DNA of 64,000 bases from Steinernema hermaphroditum (GCA_030435675.1 CM059623.1:4986012-5050011); one strand, 5' to 3'; numbered from the stretch's first letter, positions 46,287 to 59,200 are shown. Notes: generated by a model not told the origin, from the letters alone. Translations and numbers: made by a program.

Positions 46287-47289
46287 TCATTGGCGGGGGT
46301 CCAGGATGAAGTGGGACGCATCCACATCAGACGGGAGAGCCGCAGGTTCGCCCTTCGCGGGCATCTCCTCTACGATCTTCGCCCACTTGCCATCATCGGC
46401 GGCGTGGGTTGCGCCGGCCACATGAGTTTCCCTTAAATAATTCAGGTACTTTAGTAACACAGAGCAAAGCATACGTGTTGAGCTCCGGCTTTTCCTCCTT
46501 GATGAGCTGCTTCCAGAAATCGTGAGTTTCGTTGATGACATTGTGGGCGAATTCCGCGTTCTGGTATTCGCCGTTGAAAGCGAATTGGTTGAAGGGCTTG
46601 CCGGCTGGCACCTTGTACGTGCGGAACCATTCGCGGGTTGCCTAAATTAACGACAAGATTTGGGACCAAGATTTGAGGAGTACATACCGCCAAGAGACCA
46701 GGGAAGATCTTGTTGACATCTTCAATCGAGTTCACGTTGTCGGCTTCCGGGTCGGTACTGGTGATAGCAACCAGCTTCCAGTCGGTTTCACCTTCGTCCA
46801 AAAGAGCAATCGTTCCCACAATCTTCACTGGTACGACGGATCCGCGCGCGTGGATCTTCGATCCGATCTCGATCACATCGATCGGGTCGTTATCGCCCTT
46901 GGCCTTCGTGTTCTTGTCGGTGTGGTTGGGGTCTTCCCAGGTCTGCGGCAGCGCTCCGTAGTTCCAGATGTACCCGCGGTGAGGGAAAATGTTGTGGACG
47001 AAGCGCGGCTTCCCCTTCTTCTCGTCCTGCTTGATTGGCGCCATAGGTTCTTTCGTGGCCATTTCCATCTTGGCGTTCGACCAACGTGGGATCTCCACGA
47101 TCATGTTGTAGATCTTCTTGTCTTGGTCGGCGAAGAGCGGAATGTCGTGCCATGGGTTGACGAGCCCGTTAGGTCCCTCTAAAAACAGCGCATTGTTATC
47201 GGGATCAGCAACCACGCTGACTTACGAATGAAGCAACGGTAGTCGAGCGAATAAAGGGTTCCGCGCTCCACAACTTTGTATTCGGCCAT
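46287..47289 (-). CDS. pyp-1: Soluble inorganic pyrophosphatase (family I)
   Basis: Hydrolyses pyrophosphate to two phosphates. It starts [20 protein letters not shown]. The metal-site signature is [12 protein letters not shown] (the DxDPxDV pattern), preceded by [20 protein letters not shown] and followed by [24 protein letters not shown] sequence ([17 protein letters not shown]). [20 protein letters not shown] and HDFWKQLI complete the domain. The protein matches animal PPA1 in length. Short introns lie near 46434-46476, 46640-46688 and 47180-47225. No mitochondrial presequence is seen in frame. The ATG is 20 bases after a CATTTCAG acceptor. Confidence 0.95.
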
Positions 47290-48760
47290 TGTTGAAGTCG
47301 TAGTTGTACTGAAATGATGTTCGACTAAGTGAGTTCCCACTACTACTGGTGCTGATTCCCACTACTGGTGATATATCAAATTGGCACCACTTTTCGCGAA
47401 AATGCATTCGCGATTCAATAAGCCAATTATGGAGCAAATGGTTCAAAATACTACCGAGAATGCTTAGATCGACGGAACATGGCGTCGCGTACAAGAACCT
47501 CTCTTCGTCTTCGCAGATTTATATGTGCTGAAAGCCAAGCAAGAAGCTTCCATTAAGGTAATTAATTTTCTTACTTAAACTGGAAGAAGAGAAGGGAAGA
47601 GCGGATTGCTGCTGACGTGCGAGATTAGCCGCGACCCTTACGGAAGACGACCCAACGCCGGCATTTCGACAAGCCGCAAGTGGCAAAGTGAGGAGAAACG
47701 ACATCACGGCGCACACACCTAATAGAGAGAAAGATAGAGAGAACTGGGGACGCGACAGGCAATATCGATAATTGAGCGAGCATTCACCTCACCTAGATAA
47801 TCCAAACGAAGGCCCATTGCCGAGAACCAAGGCTAGAAAATGAGTTAGTGGTGACGCACCGTGCAAAGAACAAGTGGCGCTGTTTCGCATACACAAATAG
47901 GCAGACACTGATAAAAAAGAACCGACGATGTGATAAGACTAGATATAAGGCGGCATGTGTTCATGTTCTTTGAAAACGTTCCACATTGAATCAGCAACGG
48001 CGTTCAAATAAGTACACGCAGATCTACGGCAAAACGCAAGGAACAGCGCACTCCCCAAGCACGGCTTAAAATGAAACCGAGCGCGGCAAAGGCAGCGTTA
48101 TGAAACGCCGAATGAAATATTGCACATTAGTCCCATGCAGACGATACCGCCTTCGAAGTACAAAGTACAAACGAAAAGGCAAACGGCCGAAGTCCATCCG
48201 GAGCACTTATTCTCGTTGACCCTCAACGACGAAAAGGTGGCAATTCCGAAATAATGCTTGCCCTCAAAATTTTCTGTGTGCAGCGCTTAGTTCAGCGTAA
48301 ACACCATTTAGAGGCAGACGAAATCCAACACGCACAAAGCGACGCTTCGTGTAACACCGACCGTAGCCGACAATGACGAATGCGATCCGACAAAGAGAAT
48401 GTTTTTGGAGTCACAGTGGACACGTGTTGCAAACATTAGCGAGCGAGCGCGGGCATACGAGACAGCGCTTCCATGCGAGGCAGATCCGTCTGTTCTACAA
48501 CAGTATCGTCGAGGCGAGGGGCTTCGGTTCCGTCCCCATCAGAATCCGTCCCGTCTTGCAGACAGTTCTGTCCGAACTTTACTCACGGTATCGCTGCGTT
48601 CTGGGACCCCACATTTCAAACGAGGCCGTTTGTCGGACGGTCCGCTGTTATGGAAAACAGTCGGAACTTTTGCATTTTCGCCGAAATTCGATCTGTTTGC
48701 CGCGTGTGTATCGATTGATCGATTGGCTCACGTGCCCGTCCGATTTCAGATCATCGAAGA
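47290..48760. other. Intergenic between divergent pyrophosphatase and SWIB genes
   Basis: About 1.5 kb with no recognised gene. An open frame on minus at 47519-47716 resembles a mitochondrial presequence but does not join the pyrophosphatase exon in phase. Confidence 0.4.
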
Positions 48761-50212
48761 ATGGTGAACGAACTGCCTGTGGCACGCGAGGAGGTTGCCG
48801 CCGAAATCGCGGCGCTGATCAAGTCGCACGGCATTGACAAGCTGACACCGAAGAATATTCGTCAGCATCTCTCCGAAAAGTTTAATGCGGATTTCTCCGA
48901 GCATCGCAAGACTATTGACTCCCTCACTTACAATTTGATCCAGGTTTGAGGCCTTTTACCCTTTAAAAAATTGCCTTGAAGCAAGGTTTCAATAAGTTAT
49001 GTAAATTCTGAACTGGAGTCATATTATGTTTTCATGTAATATCCTTGTAAAAGGATGGTTCTCTACTTGGGTATTTTTTGGTGTGTCATCCTTATGACGT
49101 TGATGCCGAGACCTTGTTTTCTCAACCACTCCTTTTAAAGGAAACGCCCTTTGGCGGGGAAATACGCGATTATCGGTGCATGGAGCGATTCACAATTCTT
49201 CACGTCGTAAACAGACCTCGTGAATACGTTGTATTTTGTTGCTCGCGAAGTGATGAACTGTGGTTCCGTACACCTACTGTCCAGAATATACGTCCAAGTA
49301 TATGTTAATTGCAGGAATCTCAGAAGAGCTCCAAGGAAGCGTCAGAAGCTAAGGAGGCAGAGTCAAACAACGAATCCTCAGATGAGTCGATTTTGGACGA
49401 TCCTCCTGCGAAGCAGTCGAAGGCCAAGAAGAAGCGTGCACACGACGATGTCGATGCGGAAGATGACTTGATGTCCCGTGTGAAGCGTCGCCGCGGAGCA
49501 AGTGCTCCGAAGAAACCGCGCAAGACAACGAAAAAACGTACGAACACAAACCATCTTTCCTGTGATATCTGCCTTTTTAGCCAAGGACGAAAATGCACCC
49601 AAGAAACGCACGGCGTTCACTAAGATCTGTGCTCTTTCTGATGAGCTCAGTGAGATGTTGGGTCGACGCTACATGACCCGAAGTGATGTGGTGAGCTGCA
49701 TGTGGAGCTACTTCAGGGAGAACGACCTGCTGGATCCCAAGGATAAACGATGGGTTCGTTGTGATACCAGGTTGAGGGACCTTTGCAAAAAAGATAAGGT
49801 CCTAGCGTTTGGTGTCATGAAGTTCCTGGGCCCCCATATTACGGTGAGTGGAAAATGGTCAGGAAGAGAGTAATGTTGTGCTTAGGAAGCTGAGTTTGAA
49901 TCGGAGGAAGAACGCTTGCGCGTGGAGGCGGATGTCGATTCATTCCAAAAACAACGAAAAGCTGATAAGGAGAAGGGCGGAAAGGATGCTCCAAAGTCCG
50001 GTGGCTCGGCGCGACCAACTTCAACCTCGAAACCTGTAGATGAAGCTGAGGTTTCATCAGTAGCTTCAAGCTCTCAGGATGGAGCGGACGATGATGACTC
50101 CAGTCAAGGCACAGAAAACGCGACGAGAAGCGGTTCGGACAGCTCATCTGAAGAAGGAAGCGACGACGAAAGCGATAGTAAACCATCGAACTCTGGAGAG
50201 GAGAGCGATTGA
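48761..50212 (+). CDS. DEK_C and SWIB/MDM2 domain protein (UAF30/TRI1-like)
   Basis: The N-terminal DEK_C domain (about residues 5-60) reads REEVAAEIAALIKSHGIDKL with LTYNLIQ. A Lys/Arg-rich linker (PAKQSKAKKKRAH; RVKRRRGASAPKK) may be a nuclear localisation signal. The SWIB domain reads KICALSDELSEMLGRRYMTR, SDVVSCMWSYFRENDLLDP and KVLAFGVMKFLGPHI. An acidic Ser/Asp/Glu tail of about 100 residues ends the protein. This DEK_C-SWIB order is that of yeast Uaf30 (rDNA Pol I factor) and Tri1, so a chromatin or nucleolar role is likely. The first intron is long (about 48944-49315). The ATG follows a GATTTCAG acceptor by 11 bases. Confidence 0.9.
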
Positions 50213-50456
50213 CCCTTGCACCTCATGATTGTTAATTATTTTCCCGCTCGCTCATGTTGCAGTTTCTCACGATGTATATTTGTTTGAATTCGACATCTTG
50301 TTGTTGTTGTTTAACTTATAACTTACGTTTGGTACTTTTCTGGATTAACATATTTATGTTTTGATGGACGTGCGTTTCTCAACTTCTACAGCCGTGGATA
50401 CGGTTAATTATCGGTTCAGTGTTGGGGTGGCTGGCGATATTTAAGCGTGATTGTAG

Positions 50457-52831
50457 ATGTCAGACTCTTCGAAGCCCCCGAAGAACAACATCACTAACTT
50501 CCTCAATAAGATTCGTCCACGAGGCGCTTCACCTGGGAAGACACCGCCTCCAAATGGTATGCTGGTTGTCAAACAACCGAGGTTGAACAGTTCTTCTTCA
50601 GCTACTAAAGTGAAACGTTCCCGGACTCCGATCAGATTTAACCTCTTTTCGAAATTTACGTCGAATGCGAAGAGTCAGTCGAGCAGCAGTTCGCAATCCG
50701 TGGAAAATGTCGCTCCACAGGGATCTTCGGACGATGGGTTGAACGTTACGCCTACCAGAGAAGAATCTTTCAACAATATCCAAGAGCTGCTGAGTATGAC
50801 GTACAGCTCTCCGGCGCCGGCACCACGCGCTGTCAGCGAAGTTGATCTGAGACTGGTTACAACTGACCGTGGATCTGTGGTAAGACGCTTAAAAGGCGAA
50901 CAGATCTAAGGTGCCATTTCAGAGCGGGACCACAGAACTGAAGCCGCAACCTCAGCAGTTTTCGTCCCTGACCGACGTCTCTGGAGAAATCCAGTCCACA
51001 CCTACGAGTTCTCCGCGGCAGCCTTCCTACTTGAACATCTCCCGTGCCCTGAACGGATATGGCTACAGGAACCGGTCTTCGCCTCTGAATACGCCAACTA
51101 GTGCACTTCGCCCTACCGGGCGGAGCATCGTTGAGCGACGTTTGCAAACTTTCCTGCAAAACGAACACACTCCATGCGCCAGTGACTCGTCGGCACCTCC
51201 GAGTTCGAGCGACGCTGACCCGTAAGTTCTTCTCTTGTTTATCGCCGTCGCGTCACTTCTTAGCCCTCATCGAGGTGTTTACCTGCAGCCGCTAAGCATA
51301 AGTGTACGGCGGTGTCAGCGAAATGTCATTCATTCCAACAGCGATGCGTTTGTCCTTGTCCGGTTGTTCGGCGGATTTATCGCACTTTTTACGTTCCTTT
51401 GCGCAATGCCGTTCACATTTCCCATGGAGCTCCGATAGCTATGTAATAGGTGTTGGTTTTCGGAGTTTCGTCCGTTTCATTTTATGCTCAGCGCTGCTAG
51501 CCAACGCCTGGTCATTTAGCCGCGCTCTTAATCCTGTTCTTGACCTCGAATCTCTTCGTTCCTATATTATTTGCTCGCTCTCTCTATCAGACCTCTCCAT
51601 CTTGCGACCCAAGTGCGCACTGTCCTCTCTGTCGACACATTCGATGTCGAATTTCGCGCGTGATTAGTTCGGCGAGGGTGGATCTTTTGCGATTCTCTCT
51701 TTTGACACTCTTTCGGGTGCCAAATGCTCCATGAATAGTTGCATCACATGCGCTTTCAATAGGATCTAATTATGCTGCCCGGATTGCACGATTCCGAAGA
51801 GTACGGTTCTGCTGTGTGCTATTTGTTTTCGTGACTTTTACGTCCTTATCTAACCGGTACATCAACCTCATTATATGACTCCCTACGGCTAGAATACGCT
51901 AGCGGAAATGATAAAAACAGTGGGGAGCGTTTGTCGAACGCTCGCGATTCCTCCCTCCTATATATTAACGTTCTTCACATTCAGTTGAAACGTATTGCAT
52001 GATGTTTTTTAGCGCGGCTATGGCAACAGCTGTGGCGCCAGAATTCGGTACGCCGGTTCGGGAATTGGCCTCGCACTTCGAGTCTCTCCGCGTTTCGACG
52101 CCCGCTGGACCGCCGCGTCAGGTGAAAGCTTTTGCACGTCCGCTCTTTCCGAAAACGGTTCCCGTCAATAATCCCAAGGCCGACGCTACATCTGTGATAG
52201 ACGGGAAGTACTATGAGCGACTTTTGACGGAAACGCGAGACGATCTGCAGAAGAAGGTGGATGAAGGACTCAACCTTCTGAATCGCGAAGAAGAAAGCAT
52301 GGCGTCAGAAGCAGCTGATGTTGTTCGCGTTGCACAGGGTAAAGCGGCTCTTCTTATTCGGAAGAAGCTCAGCAAATTTGAAGAACTTGTACGAAAGAAT
52401 CTTGTATGTGATTGTCGTAGCTGGACTGACTTTGACGTTCCGTTTTACAGAATCCGGATTCAAACAGTAAACTGCAAGAAACGACCGTTTCGGACCTTGA
52501 GGGCTACTGGGCTCTTATAGACTTTGAGCTCAAAGACATCCAAATGGATTTCGAGAAGGTCGAAGAATGGCGCTCCCGAAATTGGCAGCAGCCGGCTTCC
52601 ACTGAACAGGAAGCATCTCCAAAAGAGGACTCTGAAAACAAGTCTCCACCGCCAAAGCCCGCTCGGCGCATCAAGCCGCCGGTCAAGGGTCCTCCCAAGG
52701 AGAAAACCGAGAAGGAGAAGGCGCGTGATGAGGAGCGCAGGCGTCAGATCGGCGAATTCCGCAAGAAGGCCTTGATGGCGAAGAAACAGCACGCCGAAAA
52801 CGAGAAGGAAAACGATCTCATCGTTCACTGA
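50457..52831 (+). CDS. dap-1: DLGAP/GKAP/HURP family protein
   Basis: Four exons (50457-50879, 50923-51221, 52013-52403, 52451-52831) sum to 1494 bases, giving 497 residues. The N-terminal half is Ser/Pro-rich and disordered. The GKAP homology domain is in the last two exons: YYERLLTETRDDLQKKVDEG, ADVVRVAQGKAALLIRKKLS, KFEELVRKNL and DLEGYWALIDFELKDIQMDF. A Pro/Lys-rich helix (RDEERRRQIGEFRKKALMAK) ends it. DLGAPs scaffold postsynaptic densities; DLGAP5/HURP binds spindle microtubules, and this short protein could be either type. Intron 2 (51222-52012) is 791 bases. The start codon directly follows GATTGTAG, 244 bases after the SWIB gene on the same strand. Confidence 0.85.
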
Positions 52832-53340
52832 AGAACGATCCAGTCGACAAAGAATATGATGCATATGTGAGCTTTTATTGTAAACAATTCAATTCAGAGA
52901 GTTTTATATTTATTGTGCCGATATAAGAATGCCCCTCAGCTTTGCTCATCTTGATCGCTGCTCTTTGCTCCCGCGGTGCTCCAGTCTTGTATGTATATGT
53001 CGTCGCATACCCCGTCCGCGTTTTTGTTGGACACTCGCCTTCCCCACTATCTTCTGCCTTGTGCAATTCTAGAAGAGACCTCAAATAACTTATTGAGCTT
53101 ATGCGCTCATATTTAGCATGCATAAAGAATATAATCGCAATAGTCGTGACCACACACTTTGAAAGCACAGTCGCCTGGAGAGTTGACTTGACAGAGATGT
53201 CTGGAAACAAAAGAGACATGTCTACTTTCAGATGGCGTATGGATCTTCGTCTGAGAGGGCTATGGGAACGAGAGATTACGATAGTTTAGCTCTTACACGG
53301 ACATAGATAACAAACGAAGTTGCACATAAATGGGTGGGCT
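52832..53340. other. Intergenic, convergent 3' regions
   Basis: 3' regions of the DLGAP gene and the secreted protein gene. A 114-residue open frame on minus (52875-53219) shows no domain and is probably chance. Confidence 0.4.
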
Positions 53341-53976
53341 TTACTGGACGGTGGACTTGGCGGCCGGGACGGTTTCTTCGACGGTTTCGGTGGCTTCGGC
53401 GGCCTCTACTTCCTGGGTGGCGGCCTCCTGAGCGACGATCAGGGCCTCGGCCTGCGTGAGTTCCTCGCGGAGACGCGCGACGTACTGCTGGGCATCTTCT
53501 TGGTCGCGCTGTTTCTTGCACTGCAGCTTGCACTCCTCGTAGGCGGACATGATCTTAATCGAGGGTGGGGTACGGTAGGGGGTTCGAGGAGAAAAGGCTC
53601 TTTACCTTCAAGTGCTTAGGCTTGACAACGCGGGGTCTTTCGGGCTCGGCTTCGGCGGCGACGGGGGCAACGGGCTCCTCCTCAACGAGTTCCTCCTCGA
53701 CGGGAACGGCGGGTTTCTCCTCTACGGGCTTCTGCACCTCGACGACCTTCTCGACGACCTTCTCCTTCGGCGCCTTCACTTCGCGCTTCTGAACCTTCAC
53801 CTTCTCGACCTTTCCCTTCGCTTCGGCTTTTCCTTTGCCCCTAAAAGCCGCAGATTCCCAGCGCCCTCCGCCCTCCATACTCACTTTTTGTCCTGCTTGG
53901 CTTTCTTGGCGTCGACGAAGGCGGTGGCGAGGAGCGCGGCACAGAGGACAACCACAAAGACGACCTTCGCGTTCAT
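53341..53976 (-). CDS. Small secreted low-complexity protein
   Basis: Three exons. The signal peptide is MNAKVVFVVVLCAALLATAF with cleavage expected near VDA-KK. The middle is repetitive Lys/Glu/Val/Pro (VEKVVEVQKPVEEKPAVPVE), switching from basic to acidic. The C-terminal part is a helical segment with a CKLQCKKQ motif (MSAYEECKLQCKKQRDQEDA, RLREELTQAEALIVAQEAAT). Introns at about 53554-53605 and 53840-53884 have clean splice sites; the first carries CTACCGTACCCC. No family recognised. An extracellular or cuticle-associated role is possible. Confidence 0.7.
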
Positions 53977-55446
53977 CTTCACAGAGCGAATGACGATTGT
54001 TTACCCTGTGGCGTCGCCTATTTGAGAGGTTCCGGAGGAACCGAGTGCGTCAGTGGAAGCGAAGGTAAGCGCTGATAAGCCGGATGACGCCGTCGTCGAT
54101 GATCTCCCGGCTTCGCCGGCGAAATGCTCGTGTTTGGCCTGATAGCGCCGCTTCAGGGCTGCAGCGAAAGCTTATCGTTTTCGGAAGGAAAGAGAAACAT
54201 TTTCGTTTGGGACACTTGATCCGCTGAAACGATCGACAGACCTATCGTACAGTAGCGTCTTCTGTCCACGGGGAGATGGAAGATTAAGAGATAAAAATAG
54301 CGACATGACGTCAAAGAAGCCGAAGATAACTCCGTTTGCTGTCTGCACCACGATGCTACTTGTTACCCAATCAGTGGACTCTCTGACGTCAAGAGATTTC
54401 ACAAGAGGTTCGAGGAAAACAGTCGGAGGATACGGTGTCCAGTGGTCACCTTTTCAGCGAGTTCTCATGACTATCATCAAACCCTTGTCACATATCTGCA
54501 GAAGAATGACCGTTTTCAAGAGGCAGAGCATACAGTCTCAGATTGCGATGCATGACAAAGAAGGCCACGAGGAACGGTAAACCACAGCACCATCAACAAA
54601 GGCATGGAACATGAAGCTGAATGAGCTATCAGATGCCTCCAATAAACTCGAGCGAGAACCAAAACCTTCATTCCCTGGACAACATGGTGATCCCTCTCGA
54701 AAGGCAGCGAGCAGGTCCTGAGAAGGAGCATCTGGAAATCGAGGCTCCGTCTCTGGAATCCATTGCGAATCTTATTTAACCACCCTCCAGGAGGCCTAAG
54801 TATCAATGTTTCGTCCACAATAGGACTTAAGGACGACGTCCACTGGTCGATAATCGAAGGAATTGGAGTTATACTCTTGAAGTTTCTTCGAACAGGAAGA
54901 CGAAAGAAGCGGTGGAGCATGACCTCATTATGTCTAAGCTCGGAGATAGCTCTGCTGAATCACAGGATATGTTCGAAGAACCTCTCAAAGTAAGATATTG
55001 GATGTAGTCAGAGGTGTAACAAATCAACGCTAAATCAACGAAACAATGCTAAATCGGGCACATCAATCGGGCAGTGATGACACATTGCTTCCTATCACAT
55101 GTACTGATGGCACGCCGATCGCCAAAGTGTCCAATGTTGACACCCAGTGTGGAAAAACATGTTGACACACAATCCATATCTATGGACACTTATTGGGTGG
55201 TAATGGCACAAAATGTGTAAATCGTCGCTATGTTCGGGTTACTGTATTGACTAGTCGGATACTTCTCCTGGTTGTTCCCATATTCTGTGAATCTGCTTTC
55301 ATCTAACCACTAATGTGACACTTATTATGAACTGCTGTTTTCAGTGCATCCTTCCCCACCCTATGCCTGGAAAGTTCTCACATTCGTAACGGCGAGATTC
55401 TTTCCTTCCGATTCTCCGCCGTCTCTCAGAATCCGCGTCGCCTCCA
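53977..55446. other. Intergenic upstream of TELO2
   Basis: About 1.5 kb without recognised gene. An acceptor-like TTTTCAG at about 55345 could be the trans-splice site of the TELO2 transcript. Short GTTGACACxCAGTGTGG/ACATGTTGACAC words near 55135-55170 recur locally. Confidence 0.35.
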
Positions 55447-58024
55447 ATGGATTTCGACGCGCGAATCCGCTCAGCTCGCGAGCGAGGCAACATCCTCGCC
55501 ATTCTCTCGGATATCGGCATGGTGAGAAGCCAGCTTACCCGTAATTGTACTCTAATTGCCCTTTCAGGAGCTGAAGTCTCCTGGCGCTCACGACAAGCTC
55601 GTGGACGTGCTCTGTTCCTCGGCGCTGGTCCCCTCCTTCGTCGGCCAACTCACGGCGACGGAGTTCGAGAGCCACTTCGCCGTTCTCTTCACTTCCGGAG
55701 CGCTCTCCGTCGTCTTCACGCTGGCGCGCCTCGTTTCCCGCCTCAGCGAAGCCGATCTGACGCCGTTCGCCTTTGAGCGTCTCCTTCTCCTGCTGGAGCT
55801 TGTGGAGAAGCCTCTTCTTCTTCGATTCTTGGCCTCCGACCATGGTAAGACCGTGGATTTATCCTCCATAATGCTCATTTCTTCAGATTCCGAAGAAGCG
55901 CACCAGCTAACGAGCATGCTTTGTTCACTTCCCGAAAGAATCGGGAACTTTGTGGGAAAACAAAAAATGAATCGATCGGACGCTCTGAAGGCCGTCAAAA
56001 GTCACTGGGAGAATACATTCGGCGCTCTAACGGAGACCCTCACTAAGGGACACTGTTCGCAAATCCAGGCGCTCTTCCTTGTCAAGATCGGACTTCAGAA
56101 CGAAGAAGTAGGTGCTGTTCTCCTGTTCACATTTCAACCCTCGCCGTTTCAGGCCTTCGAACGCCTCGTCAGCTGGTTTTACCATTCGAAGAACCCTCTC
56201 CTCTTCTCGGAACTCCTCCTTCATCGAAGCGCCGCCGATCGACGGGAGGCAGAGCAGATTCTCATCAGGCTCGCCACTCTTTCCTGCACCAGTTCCGAAC
56301 TTCTCGACGTGAGCCTCCAAGGTTGCACTCAAAAGTGAACCTTTTCCTTTCAGAAGCTTCTCGGCGACTCCATTAAGAACAACGAGATCGTGCGCAAGCT
56401 GTACCTGGAGAAGCTCCACGTACAACGGCTCCTTCCGCAAAGAGTCTCCGACAAGCTGGCGATCTTCGCCCAGAAGCACGGTGTCGCCCGTGAAGGCTTC
56501 TTGACTCTGCTGCGAATTTGGGCTGATCAGGCGAAGATGATTTGCCTCGTGGACGTCGTGTACCAGATCCAGCTCTCGAAGGCCGTCCTGGACTTCGGAA
56601 AGATCGTATTCAAGAGTTCCACCGAAGAGGAACGCGAAGAGATCTCGATGCTCGTAAAGAGCTCGCTTCTATCGGCGATGAGCGACTTCTTGAACGTGTC
56701 AGGTACTGAGCAGCTCGTGGCTACATAACCGACGTCTTCTTAGAGGTGTTTCGACGGCAGATGGGGATGTTCGTCGCGGAGGCCCTCTGCTCCTGGTTCT
56801 CCACCACTCCGCTCGCTTTTGACTACGACGACGAAGACGATCTTCTGCAGGAGCTCAGGGCGATCGTCGCCGAAGAAGGCGAAAGGCCCGTACAGCAGAT
56901 CACGAAGACGATGGAAATGACCCACATCGCGCTCCTCGAAAACAGTGGCGAACGGAATCTGCAGCTCGACAGCGACGACGAAGAAGAGTTCGAAGTGTTT
57001 AACACGGAGGAAACGGTAGCTGACGACCTCCGACACCTCTTAATGTGGCATGTTACAGCCTCGCGAGGCACGTACTGACCTCACGACCGAAAAATCGCCT
57101 TCGCTCTCCATGTTCTACATCCGTGATTGTCTCGAAGCGCTCGACGACGAAAAGGACCCGACGAGGTTCCGGATAGGCATGCACTCCCTCGAGGCGCTGA
57201 TCCTCCGGAGAGCCGTGGGCTTCGACGATCTCGCGCTGAAGATCGCCGAGAAGATGGTCTTCATCCATGATATCTTCAGGATACCCAACTTCGAGGTTTG
57301 CCAGATGAACTGTCCTTCAACTTCTCACCGGACTACTGTAGGATACGAGGATTAGAATTCTGAAGGCATGCATGGTCATGCGACCGGACGTCGCCTCTCC
57401 GCTTATCCGAATCCTCTACAGCCGGAACGTCACCCACCAGCAACGGTACCTAATCCTGGAAGTGATCGATGGCGCTGTGGAGACCCTCAAAGAGCAGGGG
57501 AAGGTGAATCGCGAACCGCAAACGGTCACCGCCATCATCTACAGCCTCATGGACTTCGACAACTCGATGCAACATCTCAATTTCTATGTACGCCCATGCT
57601 CTATCTCATTATTTTCGGCCTTTCCAGGACGAAGACTACGCGCTTTTGGCGAAGATCTACTTTATCATCGGCAAGTTCATCCGCGTCCTCGGAAAACTCC
57701 CATGTTGCGTCAGAGTGTCCAGGTAGCCATGATCAGGAATGCGCTTTTCAAATTCGCTCTTTCAGGAGTGTGGCCTTGAGTCTTCGCTTCGTCCGGAATC
57801 ATCCTCGATTCCACGTGCTCCAGAGCGCGCTCCTCTGCTACTCGGCGATCCTGGAAGCTATCCCGAAGGAGGTTCTCGTCGCGCAGATGCCCGAAGAGCT
57901 CCGGGAGTGGGCCGACTTCCTCGTGCACCTTCTCGACCACGACCAAAGACCGAAGAACGACACTGTGACGAAGAAGATCGCCGGGGCCGTGCTGGTCCAG
58001 TTGACAGGAATTGTCGAAAAATAA
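55447..58024 (+). CDS. clk-2: TELO2/CLK-2, TTT complex subunit
   Basis: TEL2 works with TTI1, TTI2 and Hsp90 to mature PIKK kinases (ATM, ATR, mTOR, SMG1). The protein is alpha-helical throughout. Landmarks: KLYLEKLHVQRLLPQRVSDK; the acidic linker NLQLDSDDEEEFEVFN, aligned with LDSDDEFVPYDMS of human TELO2; then MFYIRDCLEALDDEKDPTRF, SLEALILRRAV, QQRYLILEVIDGAVETLKEQ and HVLQSALLCYSAILEAI. About ten introns of 40-60 bases interrupt the gene, for example 57025-57058 and 57295-57354. It ends IVEK. The SET-domain gene follows 129 bases later on the same strand. Confidence 0.88.
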
Positions 58025-58153
58025 GACGGGAACTTTTAAGAATTAAATGATCTCAGTTGTGATTCTGTTTGTTCGCTGGAAACGGTAGCATCGCAGTCGC
58101 TGGTGTATCTTTATTTATGTTACCACATGGGTGGCTGAGTCCCCCTTTCAGTG

Positions 58154-59200
58154 ATGTCCGACTCAAGTTCCCCTTCCACCAGCAAAGACTTCAGGGTGAG
58201 GCCCGATTTCCACTATTTGGTCATCGACAGGGTCGATCAGACGATGGCGATCCTCGACGGCGACTTCGACGAGGACCGCTCCGATCGGTACATCGTAGTG
58301 CAGAAGATCCCAGGTGGGTTACGGTAGATGCCACCTTCCTTACCAGAGGCCCTTCAGATCACGTACTCGAGGACTGGTTCTCCGAGAGGGTGTCCAGCTC
58401 GCAGATCGACGAGGAGAGGGATGACGTCACCCACTGCGACTCCTGCAAGGCCTTCTACCGCCGCTTCTGCTTCATGCACCCCGTCTACTTCTGTCCCGAC
58501 CGTCGGGTATCCCATCCACGCCCCCTCCCCCGCCCCCACTTCCCACCGTATCCCTTTAGATCCCCGAGCACAACCCCGAAGGCCTCACCAAGGCGGAACT
58601 CTCGATCCCGCCCTTCCTCGAGATTAAGGAGTCGCGCATCCCTAACGCCGGCAAGGGCGTCTTCGCCCTCATGGACGTCCCCGTAGGCACCTGCTTCGGG
58701 CCTTACAAGGGCGAGAAGGTCTTCGAGCCCAACAGCAAGGGCTACATCTGGGAGATCCGGCGGAAGGGGAAGCCCCTCTTCTTCAGGGACGGCCAGGACC
58801 CGAAACGATCCAACTGGATGCGATTCATCAATAGCGCATTACGTGGGTCCCTCTCTCAGAAACGCCCTTCTAAGCGCCCCTTTAGACGAGGACGAGCAGA
58901 ACCTCATCGCGTTCCAGTACGAGTGGAAGGTCTTCTATCGTGTCTTCAAGCCCATCGCCGCGGGCGCCGAATTGCTAGGTGAGTCCAGAAGGTCGCCACA
59001 TAAAACCTCAAAGCCCATCATTTTCTGATCCTATTAGACGCCATAACCATGACAACACGGCCTCCCTCATCCGCCCTCTTTCAGTGTGGTACGGCGACGA
59101 CTTCGGCGAGGAGTTGGGGGCGAAGCGTGTCTTCTCGACGGAACACTCGACGAAGCAGGCGCCGAAGACGCCGAAGAAGAAGAATCCGTTCGTCCTCTGA
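58154..59200 (+). CDS. set-17: PRDM9/SET-17-type SET-domain histone methyltransferase, without zinc fingers
   Basis: Exons read from ATG 58154 (two bases after a CCTTTCAG acceptor) to TGA 59200. A CxxC...HxxxxF zinc knuckle precedes the SET domain (HCDSCKAFYRRFCFMHPVYF). The SET domain matches PRDM7/9: PNAGKGVFALMDVPVGTCFG with PYKGEK, GYIWEI, SNWMRFINSAL, DEDEQNLIAFQYEWKVFYRV and GAELLVWYGDDFGEELG. PRDM9-like enzymes methylate H3K4, and Tyr residues of the active site (FQYE, VWYGDD) are present. The protein ends 35 residues after the SET domain in a Lys-rich tail; there is no C-terminal zinc-finger array. Introns include 58317-58360 beginning GTGGGTTACGGTAG. Confidence 0.9.

Noticed and set aside
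47519..47716. Possible mitochondrial presequence exon for an alternative pyrophosphatase isoform
   Set aside because: Its only good donor does not join the acceptor before the pyrophosphatase ATG in frame.
52875..53219. 114-residue open frame on minus after the DLGAP gene
   Set aside because: No start context, domain or splice evidence; lies in convergent 3' regions.
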